Shown here one piece after another: positions 1 through 5,142 of a stretch of DNA of 5,208 bases. The translations under genes and the position numbers were made by a program. Every line of letters begins with the position of its first letter. The first letter of the stretch is position 1. Source of the stretch: an uncultured Verrucomicrobiota bacterium (GTDB lineage: Bacteria; Verrucomicrobiota; Verrucomicrobiia; Chthoniobacterales; SZAS-18); contig CALMOL010000409.1 in the NCBI GenBank assembly GCA_937871685.1, positions 1 to 5,208 of the forward strand. Direction: 5' to 3'. The notes under the pieces were generated by a model. The model ran no database searches. It was given only the letters and a program-made list of their open reading frames with translations, and had not been told where the DNA came from.

Positions 1-2
1 GC

Positions 3-365
3 ATCTCGCGGCACAAGAAGATGCTCGACTCCAACGCGAACTTCGAGGAGTTCGAGGTCGATAGCCCCGAGAAGAAGCTGCACATCAAGGCGCAGACCTT
101 GCGCCTTTACAATCCCGCCTCCCGCCAGTGGAGCATCTACACCGTGGACTTGGACAAGGGCGTCCTCGGCCTGCCGCCGGTCGTGGGACAATTCACCGGC
201 AACCGCGGCGAGTTCCTCGACCAGGAGGAGTTCAAGGGTCGCATGATCCTCGTGCGCTACGTCTGGCTGAACCTCTCGCCCAAGTCCGCGCGCATGGAGC
301 AGTCCTTCTCCAACGACGGAGGCAAGACGTGGGAGGTCAATTGGATCTGCGAGCTTTCCCGGTAG
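3..365 (+). CDS. DUF1579-like conserved protein, C-terminal part (5' end outside window)
   Basis: The reading frame is open from the left edge (first full codon at 3), so the 121 residues seen are probably the C-terminal two thirds of a longer protein; the ATG at 21 is most likely internal. Visible landmarks are LRLYNPASRQW (about residues 34-43), GVLGLPPVVGQF with NRGEF just after it (about 53-71), ARMEQSF, and SNDGGKTWEVNW near the end (about 103-114). This order of motifs is what I recall from a widespread bacterial family related to DUF1579, usually about 160-190 residues with an N-terminal signal peptide and no known activity. The segment SNDGGKTW also fits the Asp-box pattern S-x-D-x-G-x-x-W, typical of beta-hairpin turns in secreted beta-rich proteins. 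The N-terminus is missing, so export cannot be checked. The gene converges on the leucine-rich-repeat gene, leaving a 70-bp gap. Family assignment is from remembered motif similarity; function is unknown. Confidence 0.75.
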   Translation: MSRHKKMLDSNANFEEFEVDSPEKKLHIKAQTLRLYNPASRQWSIYTVDLDKGVLGLPPVVGQFTGNRGEFLDQEEFKGRMILVRYVWLNLSPKSARMEQSFSNDGGKTWEVNWICELSR

Positions 366-391
366 GGCCTCCCCGCTTGTTTCCCGTTCGT

Positions 392-424
392 TCGAGCGAT
401 CAACCGGCGGTCGATGACGCTCGA
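392..424. repeat. Inverted repeat between convergent genes, possible bidirectional terminator
   Basis: TCGAGCG (392-398) and CGCTCGA (418-424) are perfect 7-bp arms around a 19-base spacer, inside which ATC (399-401) and GAT (413-415) can extend the stem across a 2-base bulge. It lies in the 70-bp gap between two genes that converge, where a terminator serving both strands would be expected. There is no T-run on either side, so it is not a textbook intrinsic terminator. Confidence 0.35.
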
Positions 425-435
425 CCCAAATGGTC

Positions 436-1611
436 TCACGCGTTGCTCTCCGCCTTCCCCTGCTGGCGGTGAGTGGGGGCCAGGTAATCCACCTCGCGCC
501 ATTTCTCGCAGCTTTTGCCCAGCCAGCTGTTGGTCATTTGAGGCTGCTTTTGCCAGGAGACGCCGCCGTCGTCGCTGCCCAGCCAATCGGTGTTCGAGCT
601 GTAGCCGTAGGTCTCGAGGCGCAGGTAAAATCGCTTGGGGCCCGCTTGGTAAAGACGCACGGCGCTGTCTGCCTGGTAGTATTCGTCTTGTGCGTAAGGC
701 GCGTTCATCAGCACTCCCCCGCTGGGTTCGAGCAACGCCACCTCCGTTTCCTCTCCGCTCGGGCGACGGATCGTGACGCGGCGGTCGTCATTGACGACTT
801 CACCCCCCAGGCGCAACGGCGACGGGGACGGGTTGCCGGCCAGCCATTCATCGTCTGCCTTTGTCGGCAGCCGGAGGGGATTCTTGCCGAGGATTTTTTC
901 CGACGGGCGGGAAGTGGAGTGAAACTGGCGGTCCAGAAAGTCCTGGTAAAATTCGGGCAGTTCGAGTTTGAGGCCAGGTTCCTGTTCGAAGACGCGCCGG
1001 ATGAGAGCATCCGCCTCCTGGCGCTTGCCCCCGCCGCCGAAGCTGAAGCGGTCCTCCACGGCGAGCGCTTCCCCGTAGAGCGTCAAGGCCGACGCCAGGC
1101 GTTGCAGCCAGACATTGGGATTATCCGGGACGGGGAAAGGAAAGGCGGGCGGCTCAAACCGCGGCGGCTTCCCGTCGATCCAGATGACTTCCGGCACGGT
1201 CCGTAGCCATTCCATCTCCATGTAGGAGACGCTGAAGCCGAACTCGGGGCCGGCCCGGTTGAGGTCCAGGTGTTGCAGCGCGTCCAGGCCATCGATTGTC
1301 CACGGCAGCGTCGTCAATTGATTTCCGGCAAGCACCAGGCGGGTCAGGCCGGAGAGATTCCCGATCGCGTCCGGCAACTCCGTCAATTGGTTCTCGGCAA
1401 GCACCAAGCAGGTCAGGCCGGAGAGATTCCCGAGCGCGTCCGGCAGGTGACTGAGGTGGCAGTGCGAGAGGTTCAGCTCCACCAGCCAGTCCATCTGGAA
1501 AACTCGGTCCAGCAGCCCTTCCAGGTTGCTCTTGGAGAGGTCCAGGACGGGCGGCCGCTCCGCGGTCGCGCGTTCAATCAGGGCAATGAGGTCTTTGCGT
1601 TTGCGCGGCAT
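436..1611 (-). CDS. Leucine-rich-repeat protein with uncharacterised Asp-box C-terminal region
   Basis: A 391-residue protein. Residues 1-20 are a basic, helical lead-in (MPRKRKDLIALIERA). Residues 22-120 hold leucine-rich repeats with a 23-residue period: units at about 44-66, 67-89 and 90-112 share the pattern LxxLxLxxNxLxxLPxxIGNL, with degenerate repeats on each side (VLDLSKSNL before, QHLDLN after). This class usually forms a curved protein-binding surface. Residues 125-250 are a Pro- and charge-rich linker with no family I recognise. Residues 268-378 look beta-rich and contain SDDGGVSW (346-353), an exact Asp-box. I see no signal peptide, membrane segment, kinase, GTPase or TIR domain, so a cytoplasmic binding role is a guess. 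An in-frame ATG at 1644 would add 11 residues, but the ATG at 1611 has AAGGA five bases upstream and the other has no visible ribosome site. It is divergent from the desaturase gene. Confidence 0.85.
   Translation of the reverse strand: MPRKRKDLIALIERATAERPPVLDLSKSNLEGLLDRVFQMDWLVELNLSHCHLSHLPDALGNLSGLTCLVLAENQLTELPDAIGNLSGLTRLVLAGNQLTTLPWTIDGLDALQHLDLNRAGPEFGFSVSYMEMEWLRTVPEVIWIDGKPPRFEPPAFPFPVPDNPNVWLQRLASALTLYGEALAVEDRFSFGGGGKRQEADALIRRVFEQEPGLKLELPEFYQDFLDRQFHSTSRPSEKILGKNPLRLPTKADDEWLAGNPSPSPLRLGGEVVNDDRRVTIRRPSGEETEVALLEPSGGVLMNAPYAQDEYYQADSAVRLYQAGPKRFYLRLETYGYSSNTDWLGSDDGGVSWQKQPQMTNSWLGKSCEKWREVDYLAPTHRQQGKAESNA
1313..1450 (-). repeat. Two 69-bp tandem copies encoding adjacent leucine-rich repeats
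   Basis: Positions 1313-1381 and 1382-1450 align base for base without gaps, differing at about 10 of 69 positions, four of them in the last five bases. Each copy encodes one 23-residue repeat. The similarity extends to the DNA, including synonymous sites, which suggests a fairly recent internal duplication or gene conversion rather than only selection on the protein. Confidence 0.8.
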
Positions 1612-1616
1612 GGGAA

Positions 1617-1621
1617 TCCTT
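1617..1621 (-). promoter_or_regulatory. Ribosome binding site deciding the start of the leucine-rich-repeat gene
   Basis: On the minus strand AAGGA is followed by TTCCC and then the ATG at 1611, a 5-base spacing. No comparable site precedes the upstream in-frame ATG at 1644, so the shorter start is preferred. Confidence 0.65.
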
Positions 1622-1774
1622 GGCGACTCGGAGGGAACATTCATCCGAAAAACGTTGGCGGCTCGTCAAGCCTGCGCGAAAAGAGGGTCGTCCGACCGGA
1701 GGGCAGACGAGCGCGGACCTCCTTGCAGAGGGAGCAGGCACCCCTAGGCTGGGGCCGGGTGTCCACCGAGAGGG

Positions 1775-1794
1775 GCGTAACCGATCCCTTACGC
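1775..1794 (+). promoter_or_regulatory. Hairpin or operator-like dyad in the desaturase leader
   Basis: GCGTAA (1775-1780) and TTACGC (1789-1794) are perfect 6-bp arms around the 8-base spacer CCGATCCC. The dyad ends 14 bases before the desaturase ATG, next to a purine run (AGAAAG, 1795-1800) that is the best candidate ribosome site. It could be a repressor or activator half-site pair in DNA, or an RNA hairpin affecting access to the ribosome site. Either role is inference. Confidence 0.4.
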
Positions 1795-1808
1795 AGAAAG
1801 ACCATGAA

Positions 1809-2882
1809 ATGACGATTCCCAACTCCCCGGGCGTAACGGCCAAAACAAAGATTTCCCCGGCCGACTGGCGCGATTTGGTGAGGGAGCACCAAAAGCCCTC
1901 CCGCGGACGGGCGACATGGCAACTGGTGAACACCCTGGGCTCCTTCACGGTCCTTTGGTATCTCATGTATCTCTCCCTGGCCGTCTCGTGGTGGCTGGTC
2001 CTGCGGCTGGCCGTGCTGGCGGGCTTGGTGCTCGTGCGGGGCTTCATCATCTTTCACGACTGCGGCCACGGCTCCTTCTTCCGCTCCCGCCGGGCCAATG
2101 ACGTGGTGGGCTTCATCACCGGCGTGCTCACCCTCACGCCCTACCAGCACTGGCGGCAGCGGCATGCCATCCACCACGCGACCTCCGGCCATCTCGACAA
2201 GCGCGGCACGGGCGACATCTGGACGATGACCGTGGAGGAATATTTCCAGGCCTCGCGGTGGAAACGCTTCGCCTACCAGCTGGCGCGCAATCCGTTCATC
2301 CTCTTCGGCATCGCCCCGCTGTATCTGCTGGTGGTCCACCAGCGATTCCCCATCGACTGCGCGACCCGCCGGGAGCGCGCCTCCGTGCATTGGATGAATG
2401 TGGCCGTGGCGGGGGTGTCCGTCGCGCTGGCGTGGATCTTCGGCTTCGTGCCCTACCTCATCATCCATCTTACCGTAATCCTGGTCACCGGCGCCGTGGG
2501 AGTGTGGATGTTCTACGTCCAGCACCAGTTCGAGGACGTGTATTGGGAGCGCGGCGCCGACTGGGACTACACCGCGGCCGCGTTGGAAGGCAGCTCCTTC
2601 TACAAGCTGCCCAGGATCTTCCAGTGGTTCACGGGCAACATCGGTTTCCACCACATTCATCACCTCAGTCCGCGCATCCCGAACTACAATCTGGAGCGCT
2701 GCCACAAGGCCCACGAGCTCTTTCAACAGGTCAAGCCGCTCACCTTCTTCGCGAGCCTGCGGGCCATGAACTTCCGGTTCTGGGACGAGCAACAGAAGAA
2801 GCTGGTCGGCTACCTCCACATTCGGAACCTGCGCCGCCAGCAGCGCCAAGCCGCGCGATCAACCGAAGGCGCCGCCGGGTAG
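1809..2882 (+). CDS. Acyl-lipid fatty acid desaturase (Des/DesA-like, three histidine boxes)
   Basis: A 357-residue integral membrane di-iron enzyme of the FA_desaturase family that introduces a cis double bond into acyl chains of membrane lipids using O2 and electrons from a ferredoxin or similar donor. All three iron-binding boxes are intact: HDCGH (83-87), HAIHH (119-123) and HHIHH (281-285); H239 in FYVQHQFED is a likely further ligand. Hydrophobic pairs lie at about 41-81 and 195-236, with a shorter stretch at 161-177. The stretches HATSGHLDKRGTGDIW and GSSFYKLPRIFQWFTGNIG closely recall Bacillus subtilis Des (a Delta5 desaturase) and cyanobacterial DesA-type enzymes, but the double-bond position cannot be read from sequence. 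The frame is open back to an ATG at 1620; I prefer 1809 because the extra 63 residues are low-complexity, unlike the family, and would overlap the divergent gene's longer start. No ferredoxin, acyl-transfer or two-component gene is adjacent. Confidence 0.93.
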   Translation: MTIPNSPGVTAKTKISPADWRDLVREHQKPSRGRATWQLVNTLGSFTVLWYLMYLSLAVSWWLVLRLAVLAGLVLVRGFIIFHDCGHGSFFRSRRANDVVGFITGVLTLTPYQHWRQRHAIHHATSGHLDKRGTGDIWTMTVEEYFQASRWKRFAYQLARNPFILFGIAPLYLLVVHQRFPIDCATRRERASVHWMNVAVAGVSVALAWIFGFVPYLIIHLTVILVTGAVGVWMFYVQHQFEDVYWERGADWDYTAAALEGSSFYKLPRIFQWFTGNIGFHHIHHLSPRIPNYNLERCHKAHELFQQVKPLTFFASLRAMNFRFWDEQQKKLVGYLHIRNLRRQQRQAARSTEGAAG

Positions 2883-2903
2883 GCCCACGCGAGCGGGCAT
2901 GAA

Positions 2904-2919
2904 GGCCGGCGGCCCGGCC
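2904..2919 (+). terminator. GC-rich hairpin after the desaturase gene, possible terminator
   Basis: GGCCGG (2904-2909) and CCGGCC (2914-2919) form a perfect 6-bp stem with a CGGC loop, 21 bases after the stop codon. It is followed only by AAGGGCTTTCG, so the usual T-run is missing. Placement supports a 3'-end role; sequence support is weak. Confidence 0.3.
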
Positions 2920-3052
2920 AAGGGCTTTCGTCGAGCCGGGCAGCGCTTGGGCAGCCGCAATGGAATGGTCCTCTCGCGCCCTCCCTCCGCTGGCCGAGCC
3001 AGTCACGACCTATCGAGAAAAAGGTCTGGCAAAACCTATCGCCACGAAAACG

Positions 3053-3098
3053 CCGGGATTCTTTGCCTGATTTTCGCCGGAGGCTCGTTGGAATCCGG
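3053..3098 (-). terminator. Nested imperfect hairpin downstream of the glycosyltransferase-like gene
   Basis: CCGGGATTC (3053-3061) pairs with GAATCCGG (3091-3098) with one bulged G, and inside it GCCT (3065-3068) pairs with AGGC (3081-3084). Read on the minus strand, the structure starts 10 bases after the stop codon and is followed by CGTTTTCG, a short T-run. It is a plausible but imperfect terminator. The rest of the 2883-3108 gap holds a GACCT/AGGTC dyad (3007-3026) and a repeated ACCTATCG (3008-3015 and 3034-3041 approximately), and no gene. Confidence 0.3.
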
Positions 3099-3108
3099 CC
3101 GCGGGCGG

Positions 3109-3957
3109 TCAAGCGGGAACGTCGTATCCGAAAGAGCGGATGAACGGGCGCCAAAACGGCCGGTCGAGCGCATGCCATTGGTGGCAGCCGAAAGGCAACC
3201 GTTCGCCGAGTTCCGCGTAGAGGCGGCGCGCCTGCACCTCGAAGGAAAAGCGGCGCGCCGTCTCGTGGGGGGCGATCTTCATCCACGGAAAACGCGGCCC
3301 CGCGTGCTTGCACCAAAAGACGTCCTCGGGGCCGGCGAAGTCGTTGAACCAGTGGTGGAAATTATTCCGCCAGACCAGCAGCGAGACCAAGAGCCAGAAG
3401 GATGCCTTCGTTTCTCGGCGCGCCTTTCGCCACCTCGAAATGATCTTCCCGCTGGGCACCACTCGCCCGAAGGAATGCAGGACGCGGAGCATCGCCGCCG
3501 GCCGCCGGAGCGAGAACCCGGAATTTCCCACCCCCAGCGGCCGCGCTTCCGGCCCGTTGTCATCGCCGCCCGCGAACCACGGGGCCCCGATGTAATCCCA
3601 GCCCTCGCGGCACCATGAGCCTAGCTCGTCCCGGAACACGAAGGCGTCGAGCTCGTGCGTGAGGATAAATTCATAACGGGCGTAACGCCGGTAAAGGAAC
3701 GGGAGAATCTTCAGGCGATTGTAGGCTTGGTAGCTCGCCTGCCAGCGCGGAGGGATTCGGTCCACCCGAAGGTTGTCCGCCACCGCCAAGTGCTCCGAGA
3801 CGTCGAGCCCTTCGGGACACACCAGGAAGATGGGATGATCCCGCAGGACCGTGGCGCATTGCTGGAGGCCGATGCGCTCGTGCCACTCAAGCCGCGACTG
3901 GTGGATGAAAACCAGCACGGCCACCGGCTCCTGGGGAGCCGGGGTCAGCGTTTTCAT
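3109..3957 (-). CDS. DUF5672 family glycosyltransferase-like protein
   Basis: A 282-residue protein with no signal peptide, probably cytoplasmic or membrane-associated. The order of motifs matches what I know of DUF5672 proteins, which are found in or beside bacterial glycosyltransferases: a beta-strand opening (PVAVLVFIH, 11-19), a Tyr-rich helix (ASYQAYNRLKILPFLYRRY, about 74-92), ILTHELDAFVF (98-108) holding a DxD-like metal or nucleotide-sugar site reduced to E-L-D, WDYIGAPWF (120-128), GVGNSGFSLRR (142-152), EDVFWC (211-216) and PFGCHQW (255-261). Between GFSLRR and EDVF lies a very basic then hydrophobic stretch (171-205) that could touch the membrane. Donor and acceptor are unknown. 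The frame opens at an ATG at 4068, but I choose the ATG at 3957 because the core begins about 10 residues later and the extra 37 residues look unrelated; neither start has a clear ribosome site. The DoxX-like gene lies 144 bp upstream on the same strand. Confidence 0.82.
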   Translation of the reverse strand: MKTLTPAPQEPVAVLVFIHQSRLEWHERIGLQQCATVLRDHPIFLVCPEGLDVSEHLAVADNLRVDRIPPRWQASYQAYNRLKILPFLYRRYARYEFILTHELDAFVFRDELGSWCREGWDYIGAPWFAGGDDNGPEARPLGVGNSGFSLRRPAAMLRVLHSFGRVVPSGKIISRWRKARRETKASFWLLVSLLVWRNNFHHWFNDFAGPEDVFWCKHAGPRFPWMKIAPHETARRFSFEVQARRLYAELGERLPFGCHQWHALDRPFWRPFIRSFGYDVPA

Positions 3958-4082
3958 CGAGGCAGGGTGGTGCACGCGGAACCTGGTATGCTGGGGAGGG
4001 CGGCACGCCACCGCAAGGGAATCGAGGCCTGAGAGCGACAGGCTAACCCTCGCCGCCTCGCCGGTCATCTGCGCCGGGCCGG

Positions 4083-4101
4083 AAAAGACGGCTTCCGAGC
4101 C
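4083..4101 (-). terminator. Short hairpin plus T-run just after the DoxX-like gene
   Basis: On the minus strand, immediately after the stop codon, GGCT-CGGA-AGCC is followed by GTC and TTTT. The 4-bp stem is short, so termination would be partial at best. If it works, it would reduce read-through into the glycosyltransferase-like gene. Confidence 0.3.
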
Positions 4102-4503
4102 TCACTCCCGCTCGTCGTTGTCCTCGGTGCTCTTCACGGCCCAATACATCAGCAACGGCTGGAAGAAGAGCCGGGCCAGGCGCTTCCCATCCGTGTCCAG
4201 GCCGAAGGCGCTCCGCCGATTCATATACTGCGCGATGTTGCCCGGAAATACCGCGGCGAAGAACGCGGCGGCCACCTTTCCCACCGTCTCCCGGTACTTC
4301 TTGTCGGTCAGGACCAGCGACGCGCCCAAGGCAATTTCCGCGACGCCGGAATAGACCACGGTGTCATCCTTCTTGAGCGGCACCCAATCCGGCACCTGCG
4401 CCCGGAATGCCTTCCGGCCAAAGGTGAGGTGAGACACGCCGGCGAAAACCAAGGCGCCGCCAAGGAGAGTCCGGGAGAGGGTTTTGATGGTGCTCTCGTT
4501 CAT
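4102..4503 (-). CDS. DoxX-family small integral membrane protein
   Basis: A 133-residue protein with four hydrophobic segments (about 10-27, 48-66, 74-93 and 110-124), the size and topology of the DoxX-like group. Landmarks remembered from this group are present: GGALVFAGVSHLTF (15-28), FRAQVPDWVP (33-42), SGVAEIALGASL (52-63), AAVFPGNIAQYMNRRSAFGLD (split over 83-103) and RLFFQPLLMYWA (111-122). Some DoxX relatives are subunits of quinol oxidases or sulfur-oxidising complexes, but this subgroup is generally of unknown function, so no reaction is assigned. The C-terminus is acidic (STEDNDERE) and should be outside the bilayer. The frame is open upstream to 4641; the ATG at 4503 is chosen because AAGGG sits 4 bases before it and the added 46 residues, Ala/Arg-rich, lack any family feature. 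It is divergent from the lipoprotein gene and could lead a two-gene transcript with the glycosyltransferase-like gene. Confidence 0.85.
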   Translation of the reverse strand: MNESTIKTLSRTLLGGALVFAGVSHLTFGRKAFRAQVPDWVPLKKDDTVVYSGVAEIALGASLVLTDKKYRETVGKVAAAFFAAVFPGNIAQYMNRRSAFGLDTDGKRLARLFFQPLLMYWAVKSTEDNDERE

Positions 4504-4507
4504 GCTG

Positions 4508-4512
4508 CCCTT
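4508..4512 (-). promoter_or_regulatory. Ribosome binding site of the DoxX-like gene
   Basis: AAGGG on the minus strand is followed by CAGC and ATG (4503). It supports this start over the longer reading frame beginning at 4641. Confidence 0.55.
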
Positions 4513-4521
4513 GGCATCGCT

Positions 4522-4617
4522 GGCCGCCGCGGCGCCGCGCGGCCCGATTAGCGACGAAGCTTCCCGGGATCGATCCAGGGTGACGCGGCCAAGCATCGCG
4601 TGAAGCGCCCGGGCGCT
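4522..4617. promoter_or_regulatory. Palindrome cluster in the divergent DoxX-like/lipoprotein gap
   Basis: Within 96 bases there are: GGCCGC (4522-4527) facing GCGGCC (4539-4544) around the perfect palindrome GCGGCGCCGC (4529-4538), with one unpaired C at 4528; the contiguous palindromes GAAGCTTC (4556-4563), TCCCGGGA (4562-4569) and GGATCGATCC (4567-4576); and AGCGCCCGGGCGCT (4604-4617), a perfect 14-bp palindrome. The whole gap (4504-4676, 173 bp) must contain two divergent promoters; TTGACC (4634-4639) resembles a -35 box but has no -10 partner at normal spacing. Operator function is inferred. Confidence 0.4.
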
Positions 4618-4676
4618 GACTCTCCTGCCTTCCTTGACCATCCCTTTTCCCGTAGGCTTGGCGCCGTTGCGCGTTC

Positions 4677-5120
4677 ATGATCTTCCGCCTCCTTGCGCTT
4701 CTCGCCGCCCTCCTTCTGCTCGTCGGCTGCGAGCCGGATGGCCCCCCCACGACGGCCACCACCAGCGCGAAGTTCGCGACCGTGGCCGAGCGCGTGAGAT
4801 TTCTGGGGAAGTATGTTTCCTTCCGCCGCACCTACGAGACGCTCGATTTTTCCATCATGTATCGGAACAACGGCGGTGGGCTGGTGCCCGGGCCTTCGGA
4901 CTGGAACATCGCGCTGGTCGCGACCGTGCCCGCCGCCGAGTTGGAGGCATGGATTCCCGCCGGCGTCACCGCCTCATCGAACCCCGACGCGAGATGGCTG
5001 AAGGCCATCCCAACCTCGCTCGACCTATCGGGCGTGGGAGAGTGGTATCTGGATGGCCAGCGAGTGGTCGGGCTCGACCGCGCCAAGCGCATCGTGGCGT
5101 ATCGCCTGTCGTCCATGTGA
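4677..5120 (+). CDS. Small putative lipoprotein of unknown function
   Basis: A 147-residue protein opening with a short basic start (MIFR), a hydrophobic core (about 5-16) and the lipobox LVGC, with Cys18 as the predicted lipidated residue after cleavage by signal peptidase II. The next residues (EPDGPPTTATTSAK) form a flexible linker; no Asp follows the Cys, so in a Gram-negative cell the outer membrane would be the default site. The mature domain (about 35-147) has a striking YRNNGGGLVPGPSDWNIALVA segment (62-82) and a conserved-looking acidic/aromatic end (GVGEWYLDGQRVVGLD, 120-135). It resembles hypothetical lipoproteins I cannot name, and I assign no function. The start is chosen because it gives a proper signal peptide at once, although no good ribosome site precedes it. 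It is alone on its strand here, divergent from the DoxX-like gene. Confidence 0.8.
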   Translation: MIFRLLALLAALLLLVGCEPDGPPTTATTSAKFATVAERVRFLGKYVSFRRTYETLDFSIMYRNNGGGLVPGPSDWNIALVATVPAAELEAWIPAGVTASSNPDARWLKAIPTSLDLSGVGEWYLDGQRVVGLDRAKRIVAYRLSSM

Positions 5121-5125
5121 CCCGA

Positions 5126-5142
5126 GGCCGAGCGAGGCGGCC
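5126..5142 (+). terminator. GC-rich hairpin after the lipoprotein gene, possible terminator
   Basis: GGCCG (5126-5130) and CGGCC (5138-5142) form a 5-bp stem with a 7-base loop, starting 5 bases after the stop codon. No T-run follows. The remaining bases to the window end (5143-5208) hold no supported gene. Confidence 0.28.

Larger units (their letters stand above)
1612..1808. promoter_or_regulatory. Divergent intergenic region with several dyads
   Basis: This 197-bp gap must hold the promoters of two divergent genes, but I see no convincing -35/-10 pair on either strand. It contains GCTCGTC (1661-1667) facing GACGAGC (1706-1712), between which lies the compact dyad GGTCG-TC-CGACC (1686-1697); the inner pair TCGTC (1688-1692) and GACGA (1706-1710) can pair instead as an alternative stem. 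CCCC (1741-1744) faces GGGG (1751-1754). The role as a control region is inferred from gene orientation. Confidence 0.5.

Noticed and set aside
430..1206. A 258-residue open frame on the plus strand opposite the leucine-rich-repeat gene.
   Set aside because: It has no recognisable motif or ribosome site, while the minus strand encodes clear repeats with a good start.
1723..1750. Possible promoter TTGCAG then TAGGCT with a 16-base spacer before the desaturase.
   Set aside because: Each box matches its consensus at only about three of six positions, which is close to chance.
1270..1812. A 180-residue plus-strand frame with repeated QLV/GKHQAGQAGEIPERVRQ units.
   Set aside because: The apparent protein repeat is the antisense reading of the 69-bp LRR duplication. 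Only its last two codons, as ATG-AAA-TGA, are kept as a leader observation.
1641..2849. A 402-residue open frame on the minus strand, fully opposite the desaturase gene.
   Set aside because: The composition is His/Ala/Gly-rich without domain motifs, and the opposite strand has an unmistakable enzyme. Long antisense frames are expected in GC-rich coding DNA.
3007..3041. GACCT/AGGTC dyad and repeated ACCTATCG in the convergent gap, considered as an attachment site or terminator.
   Set aside because: The arms and repeats are very short, no recombinase or tRNA is present, and no T-run follows.
3655..4032. A 125-residue plus-strand frame opposite the glycosyltransferase-like gene.
   Set aside because: No family features; it is explained by GC-rich antisense coding of a protein with conserved motifs.
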